Below, piece by piece: positions 9,676 to 16,886 of a stretch of DNA of 64,000 nt. The stretch is from Mycobacterium szulgai (GTDB taxonomy: Bacteria > Actinomycetota > Actinomycetes > Mycobacteriales > Mycobacteriaceae), in the NCBI RefSeq assembly GCF_002116635.1, contig NZ_LQPW01000144.1:1-64000 (forward strand), in the 5' to 3' direction. The position numbers were made by a program, and so were the translations under genes. The stretch's first letter is position 1; the number at the start of each line of letters is the position of its first letter. The notes beneath the pieces were generated by a model. The model was not told where the DNA came from. It ran no database searches and saw only the letters and a program-made list of their open reading frames with translations.

Positions 9676-9849
9676 TTAGCTGCGGTTGCCGTACTCGACC
9701 CGGTTGAGCACTGAGGACGACGGATCGCCGCCGGGCAATGGCGGCTTGGTGTCTTGCTGCACCATCAGGGTGATCCCGAAGATCGCGGCCGCACCCAATA
9801 GGAGACCAACCACCACGCTCGCAGCCGCGGGCGCGACGATCCGGTTCAT
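9676..9849 (-). CDS. Small single-pass membrane protein (Rv0236A-like), 57 residues
   Basis: A short open frame beginning ATG AAC CGG ATC encodes MNRIVAPAAASVVVGLLLGA, continues through a hydrophobic helix (residues about 5-30), and ends in a short polar tail rich in Pro, Ser and Asp (KPPLPGGDPSSSVLNRVEYG). H37Rv has a 57-residue 'small secreted protein', Rv0236A, in the same place, and the length is identical. It reads as a single N-terminal transmembrane or signal-anchor segment with an outside tail. The stop is only 6 bases before aftD, suggesting an AftD accessory or partner. Its function is unknown, and it is easily missed because of its size. Confidence 0.85.
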   Translation of the reverse strand: MNRIVAPAAASVVVGLLLGAAAIFGITLMVQQDTKPPLPGGDPSSSVLNRVEYGNRS

Positions 9850-9930
9850 AGCGCCAACCTAGCAGAAGAGCCTCCCCGGCTCGCGCGACCCAAGCCCAGC
9901 GGCGCAATACCGCCGTGACAGCATGGCCGG

Positions 9931-11106
9931 ATGTCTTTCCCGCGCACCGTGGCTGTGCTCGCCACGGTATCGGCACTGGTGGCGGGCTGCGGACACAGCG
10001 GCACCAAGTCCGCACCGCCTTCCTCGACTACCACTCCGTCGTCCAGCAGCCCCACGCCCATGGCCGCTGCGGTGCCGCCCGTCTGTGCCGAGCCGACGGC
10101 CGTTCCCGCTGCCTTGTCGACCCGCGACAAGCTGGCCCAACTGCTGATGGTGGGCGTGCAGGACGGCGCCGACGCCAAGGCCGTGGTCAGCACTTACCAC
10201 GTCGGCGGCATCATGATCGGTGGCTGGACCGACCTGTCGATGTTCAACAACGGCGCGCTGACCGACATCATCAACACCGCCGGCCCGCTGCCGCTGGCCG
10301 TCAGCGTCGACGAAGAAGGGGGGCGGGTATCGCGGCTGAAGTCGATCATCGGAACCTCGCCGTCGGCCCGGGTATTGGGGCAGACCCAAACCGTCGACCA
10401 GGTTCGCGGCCTGGCCCGCCAGCGCGGCGAGGCGATGCGCAAACTGGGCATCACCGTCGACTTCGCCCCGGTGGTCGACGTCAGCGACGCCCCGGACGAC
10501 ACCGTCATCGGCGACCGATCGTTCAGCTCGGACCCGGCGAAGGTTACCGCCTACGCCGGGGCGTACGCGCAGGGTTTGCGCGACGCCGGTTTGCTGCCGG
10601 TGCTTAAGCATTTCCCCGGTCACGGGCACGGTTCGGGTGATTCGCACACCGGCGGGGTCAGCACGCCGCCACTGGGTGATCTGGTGGCCAACGATCTGGT
10701 GCCCTACCGCACGCTGGTGACCCAGACCCCGGTCGCAGTGATGATCGGTCATCTGCAGGTCCCGGGATTGACCGGCTCCGATCCGGCCAGCCTGAGTCCG
10801 GCCGCCGTGCAACTGCTGCGCACCGGAACCGGTTACGGGGCCCCGCCTTTCGACGGCCCGGTATTCAGCGACGACGTGTCCAGCATGGCCGCGATCTCCG
10901 ACCGGTTCGGCGTGACCGAGGCGGTGTTGCGCACCTTGCAGGCGGGCACCGATATCGCGCTGTGGGTCACCACCAAAGAGGTGCCCGCGGTGCTGGACCG
11001 GCTGGAGCAAGCGCTGAACGCCGGCGAACTGCAAGCGCCGGCGATCGACCAATCGGTGGTCCGGGTGGCGACCATGAAGGGTCCCGGCCGAAGCTGCGGG
11101 CGCTAG
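9931..11106 (+). CDS. lpqI: Lipoprotein LpqI, family 3 beta-N-acetylglucosaminidase
   Basis: The product (391 residues) begins with a signal peptide and a lipobox ending V-A-G-C, with the lipidated cysteine at residue 20, followed by a Ser/Thr/Pro-rich linker. The rest is a glycoside hydrolase family 3 (NagZ-like) domain: VDEEGGRVSRL in the barrel, then KHFPGHGHGSGDSHTG beginning at K226, which holds the His/Asp dyad on the mobile loop of NagZ-type enzymes. It is expected on the outer face of the cytoplasmic membrane, cleaving N-acetylglucosamine from muropeptides in peptidoglycan recycling. H37Rv Rv0237 is the ortholog (388 residues). An ATG at 9923 lies in another frame and lacks a lipobox. 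A TetR regulator follows after 54 bases. Confidence 0.93.
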   Translation: MSFPRTVAVLATVSALVAGCGHSGTKSAPPSSTTTPSSSSPTPMAAAVPPVCAEPTAVPAALSTRDKLAQLLMVGVQDGADAKAVVSTYHVGGIMIGGWTDLSMFNNGALTDIINTAGPLPLAVSVDEEGGRVSRLKSIIGTSPSARVLGQTQTVDQVRGLARQRGEAMRKLGITVDFAPVVDVSDAPDDTVIGDRSFSSDPAKVTAYAGAYAQGLRDAGLLPVLKHFPGHGHGSGDSHTGGVSTPPLGDLVANDLVPYRTLVTQTPVAVMIGHLQVPGLTGSDPASLSPAAVQLLRTGTGYGAPPFDGPVFSDDVSSMAAISDRFGVTEAVLRTLQAGTDIALWVTTKEVPAVLDRLEQALNAGELQAPAIDQSVVRVATMKGPGRSCGR

Positions 11107-11160
11107 CGGGCGGGCGCTTACTCTAGAGTCAGATAGACGGGCTAGAGAGGCGCACGACAC

Positions 11161-11787
11161 ATGGCAGGTGGTACCAAGCGGCTACCCCGAGCCGTCCGCG
11201 AGCAGCAGATGCTCGACGCCGCCGTGCAGATGTTCTCGGTCAACGGCTACCACGAGACTTCGATGGACGCGATCGCCGCCGAGGCACAGATATCCAAGCC
11301 AATGCTCTACCTCTATTACGGCTCCAAGGAGGAGCTGTTCGGTGCCTGCCTGAACCGCGAGATGAGCCGGTTCATCGACGGGGTGCGCGCCGACATCGAC
11401 TTCAATCAGAGTCCAAAAGATTTGTTGCGCAACACAATTGTGTCGTTCCTGCGCTATATCGACGAGAACCGGGCGTCGTGGATCGTGATGTACACCCAGG
11501 CCACCAGCTCGCAGGCGTTCGCCCAAACCGTGCGCGAGGGCCGTGAGCAGATCATCGACCTGGTGGCCGGGCTGGTGCGAGCCGGCACCCGCAGCCCCCG
11601 CTCGGACGCCGAAATCGAAATGATGGCAGTCGCTTTGGTGGGGGCGGGTGAAGCCGTGGCCACCCGGGTCAGCGCCGGCGACACCGGTGTCGACGAGGCG
11701 GCCGAGTTGATGATCGATCTATTCTGGCTCGGTCTCAAGGGCGCGCCGGCGGATCGCGACGCCGGCCGGGGCGCCGCCACCGGTTAA
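11161..11787 (+). CDS. TetR family regulator (Rv0238-like)
   Basis: A TetR-type repressor of 208 residues. The N-terminal helix-turn-helix is clear (residues about 14-60: AVQMFSVNGYHETSMDAIA, then ISKPMLYLYYGSKEELF), followed by an all-helical ligand-binding domain. It corresponds in position and size to H37Rv Rv0238 (about 204 residues). The start is ATG at 11161; only a weak purine-rich stretch (AGAGAGGCG) precedes it. It lies downstream of lpqI on the same strand and may be transcribed with it. In H37Rv the next genes are the vapBC24 toxin-antitoxin pair; here an accessory island follows instead, ending convergently 20 bases away. Ligand and targets are unknown. Confidence 0.9.
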   Translation: MAGGTKRLPRAVREQQMLDAAVQMFSVNGYHETSMDAIAAEAQISKPMLYLYYGSKEELFGACLNREMSRFIDGVRADIDFNQSPKDLLRNTIVSFLRYIDENRASWIVMYTQATSSQAFAQTVREGREQIIDLVAGLVRAGTRSPRSDAEIEMMAVALVGAGEAVATRVSAGDTGVDEAAELMIDLFWLGLKGAPADRDAGRGAATG

Positions 11788-11807
11788 CCGCGGCAACCGT
11801 TGGATGT

Positions 11808-12740
11808 CTAGCTCGCGGCGGCGAGTTCCCTCAGCAGTGCGGTGGTCCGCCGGCGGGACTCACTGCGCTCCAGTCTGTCGCGACCCACTGGGAAGACTGC
11901 AGCCCAGACGTCTGTGGCTCCAGCGTCGACCAGTGCCTGCAGTTGTTTTCGAACCGATGCCTCATCACCGACGATGGCGGCCTCGGCCACATTGTTGAGG
12001 CCGCCGACGTGAAGTATGCGGCGATAGTTGGGCATCCGGCCATAGGTCGCAGCGGTCGCTTCGACCGCTGCGCGCGCCTGGCCTATGTCGTCGTGCACGG
12101 CAACCGGCAGCCCGGCTACGATCCGTGGCGTGGGCCGCTCGGCGGCCGATGCTGCTGAGTTAATCCTTGGTGCCACGTGCGATTCGATCGCTTTGGCCGT
12201 GGCCATCCACAAGATCGTGCCGTCAGCGACCTGGCCGGCAACTCGCAGCAGCCGGGGCGATAAAGCCGAGAGCAAGACTGGTACCGGGTAGGCGAGCGGC
12301 GTAAACCGCTGCGCGCTGTGCGTGGTCCAGTGGTAGCCGTCGAAATTAACTTCCTCTCCCCGCAATAGCTGCGTGATGATCCCCAGGTACTCCTCGGTGC
12401 TACGGCCGGGGCGGTCGTAGGACATGCCATAGACATCGCGGATGAGCGTCTCGTGGGAGGGGCCGATACCGAGCGTCAAGCCCGCCCTGCCCATCGCGTC
12501 GGCGGTCGCTGATATGCGGTTTGCTTGAAGCAAGGGATGGCACGGATATGTCTGCAGTACCGCGGTTCCTAACTCGATTCGCGAGGTGGCCCGTCCGGCG
12601 AGAGCCATCGCGACGAGCGGGTCGCCGGCGAGGGTGCTGGCGTACCACAGCGAATGAAAACCGTCCGCTTCCGCTTGCTGTGCCTGGGCGACTATCTTGT
12701 TCGTCGATGCCCCAGTCGCCGTAAGCCCGATGCGCATCAT
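11808..12740 (-). CDS. LLM-class (luciferase-like) flavin/F420-dependent oxidoreductase
   Basis: This 310-residue protein shows the luciferase-like monooxygenase barrel: GLTATGASTNKIVAQAQQAE at the N-terminus, DGFHSLWYAS, the LGTAVLQTYPCHPLLQA strand-loop, and TLGIGPSHE near residue 90. Mycobacterial members of this class with such a compact architecture mostly use F420 rather than FMN, but the cofactor cannot be fixed by reading. Two ATGs are adjacent (12740 and 12737); neither has a strong ribosome-binding site. It is the last gene of a leftward set with two SDRs (57-base gap), which suggests a redox step in the same catabolic route. It has no counterpart at this position in H37Rv. Confidence 0.85.
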   Translation of the reverse strand: MMRIGLTATGASTNKIVAQAQQAEADGFHSLWYASTLAGDPLVAMALAGRATSRIELGTAVLQTYPCHPLLQANRISATADAMGRAGLTLGIGPSHETLIRDVYGMSYDRPGRSTEEYLGIITQLLRGEEVNFDGYHWTTHSAQRFTPLAYPVPVLLSALSPRLLRVAGQVADGTILWMATAKAIESHVAPRINSAASAAERPTPRIVAGLPVAVHDDIGQARAAVEATAATYGRMPNYRRILHVGGLNNVAEAAIVGDEASVRKQLQALVDAGATDVWAAVFPVGRDRLERSESRRRTTALLRELAAAS

Positions 12741-12797
12741 GCCACCGGGGCTAGCCAGGTCTGCACTATGGGGACCAACATGATTCGGTTGTCCGTG

Positions 12798-13541
12798 TCA
12801 TAAAACTGCTCCGCCGTTGACGCCGATGACTTGGCCGGTGATGTAGCTCGCACTGTCAGAGCACAAGAAGGCGCAGATTGCCGCGATGTCATCGCCGGTA
12901 CCGACGCGGCCCGCGGGAACTATGCGTGCCATCGTCGCGGCATCCGGAACCTGCTTGGCGCGCTGTGCGGCGCGCAGCATTGGCGTGTCAGCAGTGAATG
13001 GCGGGATCGAATTCGCGGTGATGCCACGAGAAGCGTATTCGAGGGCCAGTGTCTTGGTCAGCGCGATGACGCCGCCCTTGGACGCCGAATAGTGCCCTTG
13101 GCGCAGCGCACCCACTTGGCCAGCCGCGGAGGAGATTGTGACGATGCGGCCCCAACCCCGGCCGACCATGTCCGGAATTGCCGCTCGTATGCACAAGAAT
13201 GTGCCGGTGAGGTTCACCGCGATGTAACGGTTCCATTCGTCGAGTGTGATGTCCTCGAATGGCGTAAACCCGGAAATCCCGGCACTGGTGACCACTATTT
13301 CAACAGGGCCGAGCTTGCTTCGGATCTTGTCGAATGCTGCGTCAACGGCGACTTGATCTGACACATCCGCCGCTACGGCCAACGCAGGTCCGGCTTGTGT
13401 CCGAAGGTCGGCAGCGACTCGTTCGGTCGCCTCAGTGTCGCGGTCTAGCACCGCGACTCGTAGTTTGGCGCTCAACAGATGTTCACAGATCGACCGCCCC
13501 AGCCCTGAGGCGCCTCCGGTGACTACAGCTACTCTGCTCAT
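12798..13541 (-). CDS. Short-chain dehydrogenase/reductase (SDR), 247 residues
   Basis: A classical SDR. The Rossmann motif TGGASGLG is at residues 8-15. The usual NNAG is replaced by TSAG ('VVTSAGISGF'). The catalytic SSAAGQ serine and the YSASK pair follow, and the C-terminus is VNGGAVL. The ATG at 13541 is chosen because it overlaps the stop of the upstream SDR by one base (TGATG), a sign of translational coupling; the open frame extends to 13787, but that extension is antisense-like sequence within the neighbour. The NAD(P)-dependent oxidation or reduction of a hydroxyl/keto group is inferred from the family; the substrate is unknown. The P450, LLM oxidoreductase and SnoaL-like neighbours suggest breakdown of a terpenoid, steroid-like or xenobiotic compound. 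Confidence 0.88.
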   Translation of the reverse strand: MSRVAVVTGGASGLGRSICEHLLSAKLRVAVLDRDTEATERVAADLRTQAGPALAVAADVSDQVAVDAAFDKIRSKLGPVEIVVTSAGISGFTPFEDITLDEWNRYIAVNLTGTFLCIRAAIPDMVGRGWGRIVTISSAAGQVGALRQGHYSASKGGVIALTKTLALEYASRGITANSIPPFTADTPMLRAAQRAKQVPDAATMARIVPAGRVGTGDDIAAICAFLCSDSASYITGQVIGVNGGAVL

Positions 13542-14311
13542 CAGATGCCGGCCGGTCCAGGGCCGCCGTGCATGTATAGGGTCTGCCCTGAGCAGAAGCT
13601 GGACGCATCCGACGCGAAAAATAGCACTCCATAACCGATTTCGTCCGGCTCGCCGAGCCGCCCGGCTCCGTTGGTAGCTGCGATCGCGTCGAGGTCCAAT
13701 CCGTAGCGCGCCGCGTCGTCGGTCAGCGTTGCCGCGCGGACAGCGCCGACCGCGATCGCATTGACCCGGATCCCCTTGCGTGTCCATGCCGCGGCCATAG
13801 ATCCGGTGAGGTTGTTGACAGCCGCCTTCGCCGCACCGTAGGGCGCGGCTTGAGGCATCGCGAGAAGACTCGCGCCCGAGGAGATATTGACCATGGCTCC
13901 TTTTCCTTGCCGCAGCATAGGTTTGGCCGCCGCGCGCGAAAGATGCCAGACGGCACCGAAATTCAGGGCGATTACGTGATCAAAGTCGTCATCAGGCCAT
14001 TTGAGGATCGGTTTGGTTTCGGCTCCACCGGCGTTGTTGACCAAGATGTCGACGCGCCCGAATTCCGCCAAGGCCGCCTCGACCAAGGACTCGCACCTCG
14101 CAGGGCTGGTTACGTCGGTCGGCACGGCTAGGGCTCGCCTGCCCAGCGCGGCTATCTCTTTAGCAGTCGATTCAAGGGGGTCGCGACGGCGCGCGGCGAC
14201 GACCACGTCGGCGCCATGCTCGGCCAGCACCAAAGCTGCACCACGCCCAATTCCGGTACCCCCGCCGGTGACGATGGCTACCCGCCCGTCGAGGGAGAAC
14301 CGATCGGTCAC
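13541..14311 (-). CDS. Short-chain dehydrogenase/reductase (SDR), 256 residues
   Basis: Another complete SDR with all key motifs: TGGGTGIG for NAD(P) binding, ILVNNAGG, NISSGASL with the catalytic serine, YGAAKAAV with the Tyr/Lys pair, and a C-terminal MHGGPGPAGI. The start is GTG at 14311 with an AGAGGGG stretch about 9 bases upstream. It is the first gene of the leftward set (SDR, SDR, LLM oxidoreductase) and is divergent from the P450, with 82 bases between the starts holding two copies of a palindromic operator. The acidic residue after the second beta strand is replaced by AARRR, which suggests NADP(H) preference; this is an inference from family rules. Confidence 0.88.
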   Translation of the reverse strand: MTDRFSLDGRVAIVTGGGTGIGRGAALVLAEHGADVVVAARRRDPLESTAKEIAALGRRALAVPTDVTSPARCESLVEAALAEFGRVDILVNNAGGAETKPILKWPDDDFDHVIALNFGAVWHLSRAAAKPMLRQGKGAMVNISSGASLLAMPQAAPYGAAKAAVNNLTGSMAAAWTRKGIRVNAIAVGAVRAATLTDDAARYGLDLDAIAATNGAGRLGEPDEIGYGVLFFASDASSFCSGQTLYMHGGPGPAGI

Positions 14312-14332
14312 CTCAGGCCCCTCTCGTATGTA

Positions 14333-14372
14333 TGTACGGTCGTACAGCGATGCGCTACTGTACGACCGTACA
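14333..14372. promoter_or_regulatory. Double TetR-type operator in the SDR/P450 divergent promoter
   Basis: Two 15-base arms, TGTACGGTCGTACAG (14333-14347) and its exact reverse complement CTGTACGACCGTACA (14358-14372), are separated by 10 bases. Each arm contains its own palindrome, TGTACGnnCGTACA, at 14333-14346 and 14359-14372, with centres 26 bp apart. A third, near-identical copy lies before the SnoaL-like gene beside the local TetR gene. This is the expected arrangement for a TetR repressor controlling both divergent units. Confidence 0.8.
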
Positions 14373-14393
14373 AGCTTCGACTAGGGAGAGCAA

Positions 14394-15578
14394 GTGACAG
14401 GTCTTTACTACGACCCCTGGGATGCCGAGATAGACCTCGATCCATACCCGACGTACCGATTGCTGCGCGACGAGATGCCTTTGTACTACAACGCACGTCA
14501 TGATTTCTGGGCGCTGAGCCGCTATGCCGACGTGGATGCCGCCATACGCGATATCGGCCGGTTCAGCTCGGCCAAAGGTGACATCCTCGAGGTCGTCAAG
14601 GCCGATCCAGTCATGCCGCCCGGGGTATTCATCAATGAGGATCCGCCGTTGCACACGATTCACCGGGCGCTGGTATCGCGGGCATTCACGCCGAAGAAGA
14701 TGAAGGTGTTGGAACACAAGGTGCGGGCATTCTGCGCGGCCTGCCTGGATCCGCTTGTCGGCGCCGAGAGTTTCGATTTCGTCCGCGATTTGGGAGCCGA
14801 GCTGCCAATGCGCACGATCGGCATGCTCGTAGGATTGCCCGACGCTAACCAGCCGGTGGTGCGCGCTGAAGTACATAAAGCGCTCCGCAACAATCCCGGC
14901 GAGCCCATGCCGGTGCAAAAAGATCACTACTTTGACGGTGAACTATTCGCGGATTATGTTGCCTGGCGCCAACGACACCCGTCGAGCGACCTGGTTACCG
15001 AACTGTTGAATATCGAGTTCGAAGACGAGTCAGGAATCACGCGGCGGTTGACGACTGAGGAGGTGCTGATTTTTCTGACCGTTGTAGCAGGCGCCGGCGT
15101 CGAGACGACCGGCCGGCTTTTCGGCTGGATGGGCAAGGTGCTGGCAGAGCATCCCGATCAGCGCCAAGAGATCGTTGAGGATCGGTCGCTTATTCCCGGT
15201 GCAATTGAGGAGCTGTTGCGCTATGAGCCTCCCGGCCCGCATGTCGCACGTTATGTGCTGGCAGACACGGAGGTTCAGGGTCAGACGGTGCCGGCGGGTA
15301 GCGCGATGTTATTGATGTTGGCTTCGGCCAACCGCGACGACCGTCACTTTGCGGATCCCGAGCGGTTCGATATCCGGCGCAGATCAAATGGGCACCTAAC
15401 CTTTGGGCGTGGCGTGCATTTTTGTCTGGGCGCACCGCTCGCCCGGTTGGAGGGCCGCATCGCGTTAGACGAAATATTGAACCGATTCCCGAAATGGGAC
15501 ATCGATATCGGAGGTGCCAAGCGGTCCCGTACCTCCACTGTGCGCGGGTGGGACACCATGCCCGCGGTCATTACCTGA
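14394..15578 (+). CDS. Cytochrome P450
   Basis: A soluble bacterial class I P450 of 394 residues. The I-helix oxygen-activation motif A-G-A-G-V-E-T-T is at residues 232-239, the K-helix ExxR is EELLR, and the heme-binding loop FGRGVHFCLG has the axial cysteine at residue 344. The start is GTG at 14394, supported by AGGGAGAG immediately upstream. It needs a ferredoxin and ferredoxin reductase, neither of which is encoded nearby. The gene is relatively AT-rich for this genome (about 52% GC in the sampled line at 15001), hinting at acquisition. Its stop overlaps the convergent TetR gene by 8 bases. A hydroxylation followed by SDR oxidation is a plausible order of reactions; the substrate is unknown. 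Confidence 0.92.
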   Translation: MTGLYYDPWDAEIDLDPYPTYRLLRDEMPLYYNARHDFWALSRYADVDAAIRDIGRFSSAKGDILEVVKADPVMPPGVFINEDPPLHTIHRALVSRAFTPKKMKVLEHKVRAFCAACLDPLVGAESFDFVRDLGAELPMRTIGMLVGLPDANQPVVRAEVHKALRNNPGEPMPVQKDHYFDGELFADYVAWRQRHPSSDLVTELLNIEFEDESGITRRLTTEEVLIFLTVVAGAGVETTGRLFGWMGKVLAEHPDQRQEIVEDRSLIPGAIEELLRYEPPGPHVARYVLADTEVQGQTVPAGSAMLLMLASANRDDRHFADPERFDIRRRSNGHLTFGRGVHFCLGAPLARLEGRIALDEILNRFPKWDIDIGGAKRSRTSTVRGWDTMPAVIT

Positions 15579-16200
15579 CGCGGCGCTTGCTGGCGCGTCT
15601 GGCATTCTTTGCCACCGGCTCAACGGATTCGAGATAGCTTTCGAAGGCGTTAATCAGATCGCGGTGACCCGTGGACACTCCGACTCCCTTCTCCAAGTTG
15701 AGGAATTTCGGGATGCCGGTGACCAACAGCAGCAACCCAACCGGTGTGACTCGCTCGTCCTCGAGTTTGCGGTTCCCGAATTTCGCTGTGACAGCGTCAA
15801 GTTGAATCTTGCGTACCTGTTCGGTGACCTCCGCGATCTCTTTTCGAATGGATTTACGGTGATTGCCCAGCGCCGTGAACTCGGTCATCAGCGCACCGGT
15901 CGCCTCCTCCCAGCTGTATTCCCACAGCACCCTAAACGGCTGGTCGGCACGTTCGCGCAGTGCGTCTGCAAGATGGGTCAAGTTGCGCTCGGAATAGCGT
16001 CGGATCGCGGCGATGAATATGCCGTCCAGCGTCTGGAAGTAGTACTGCACCAGACTGGGAGCGACGCCGGCCTTAGCTGCCACATTCCGAAACGTGACGG
16101 CCGCATAACCCTTCTCGAGCATGAGCGCCTCGACGCAATCGAGGAGAACGTCTCGAGTGTTGGATGTCTTGGCGCCCGCGCGCCGCGGCGTCTGAGCCAT
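15571..16200 (-). CDS. TetR family regulator of the P450/SDR island
   Basis: A 209-residue TetR repressor: the DNA-binding helix-turn-helix covers residues about 15-60 (VLLDCVEALMLEKGYAAVTF, then AKAGVAPSLVQYYFQTLDG), and the C-terminal half is helical. The ATG at 16200 is preferred to the GTG at 16206 because GAGG lies 5 bases before the ATG. It is divergent from the SnoaL-like gene, and the only strong palindrome in that gap, TATACGGTCGTACA, matches the two sites before the SDR and P450 genes. It is therefore the best candidate for the regulator of all three promoters, including its own. The tail (KNARRASKRRVR) is basic. Its ligand is presumably a substrate of the pathway. Confidence 0.9.
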   Translation of the reverse strand: MAQTPRRAGAKTSNTRDVLLDCVEALMLEKGYAAVTFRNVAAKAGVAPSLVQYYFQTLDGIFIAAIRRYSERNLTHLADALRERADQPFRVLWEYSWEEATGALMTEFTALGNHRKSIRKEIAEVTEQVRKIQLDAVTAKFGNRKLEDERVTPVGLLLLVTGIPKFLNLEKGVGVSTGHRDLINAFESYLESVEPVAKNARRASKRRVR

Positions 16201-16251
16201 GATCACCTCGCTAGTTCGACCCGACCGCTATCCTTGCACTCTCTTGGTGTT

Positions 16252-16265
16252 ATACGGTCGTACAG
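16252..16265. promoter_or_regulatory. Third copy of the TGTACGnnCGTACA operator
   Basis: TATACGGTCGTACA differs from the double operator near 14350 at one base and keeps the same central GT. It sits in the 64-base gap between the divergent TetR and SnoaL-like genes, touching the proposed GTG start at 16265, so binding would block transcription of the SnoaL-like gene and probably autoregulate the TetR gene. Confidence 0.75.
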
Positions 16266-16828
16266 TGGCTGTTGATACCGACCTGGAAACTTTGGTAAAG
16301 GATGTGCGCTACCTGAAGGACCGCACGGAGATATTGGACTGCATCGCTCGGCACGCCCGGGGCTGTGACCGGCATGACGCCGATCTCATTGCCGCCGCCT
16401 ACCACGATGACGGCCTCGACGAGCACGGCTCTGTGATCAATCGCGGCCGCGATTACGCAGACTGGGCCAACGCCGCGCACGGGGCAACTTCTCGCGTGCA
16501 CACGCACAACATCACCACTCACACGTGCGACATCGTCGGTGAGACCGCTCACGCGGAAAGCTATGTGATCGTGGTCCTGCTGGGGAGCGACGGCCGCACC
16601 GCGCAATTCATCAGTGGCCGATATATCGATCGGTTGGTGCGCCGAAACGACAAGTGGCGCATTGCGGTTCGGCGCTCGACCGTCGAAGTGATGTTTATGG
16701 CCAATGCATCCGTGTTGCAATCGTCGTTCTTCAAGGAACAGGGCTATCCCGTAGGGACCCGTGACCGCCGGGACTTGTCCTACCAGCGCTGCCTGACGAT
16801 CGACACGCCCGCACCACAGCGCTGGTAG
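16265..16828 (+). CDS. SnoaL-like (NTF2-fold) protein
   Basis: A 187-residue protein with the NTF2/SnoaL-like cone fold: RTEILDCIARHARGCDRHDA then LIAAAYHDDGLDEHG at the N-terminus, followed by a curved sheet (ETAHAESYVIVVLLGSDG, QFISGRYIDRLVRRNDKWRI). Proteins of this type act as small isomerases, hydratases or dehydratases, or as beta-subunit-like partners of ring-hydroxylating oxygenases. His and Asp pairs in RHDAD and HDDG are candidate active-site residues. GTG at 16265 is chosen because domain homology begins right after it and the operator sits in front; an in-frame ATG at 16199 would overlap the TetR start and add an unlikely leader. No Shine-Dalgarno is visible, so translation may be leaderless. 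Confidence 0.8.
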   Translation: MAVDTDLETLVKDVRYLKDRTEILDCIARHARGCDRHDADLIAAAYHDDGLDEHGSVINRGRDYADWANAAHGATSRVHTHNITTHTCDIVGETAHAESYVIVVLLGSDGRTAQFISGRYIDRLVRRNDKWRIAVRRSTVEVMFMANASVLQSSFFKEQGYPVGTRDRRDLSYQRCLTIDTPAPQRW

Positions 16829-16886
16829 CCGGCCCGGTACCCCGCTCCTATACAAAACGAGGTCCAACGTCCTATCGTCGGCAGTC

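Noticed and set aside
13542..13787. N-terminal extension of the 247-residue SDR
   Set aside because: The extra 82 residues are Arg-rich complement of the neighbouring SDR; the Rossmann motif fits a start at 13541.
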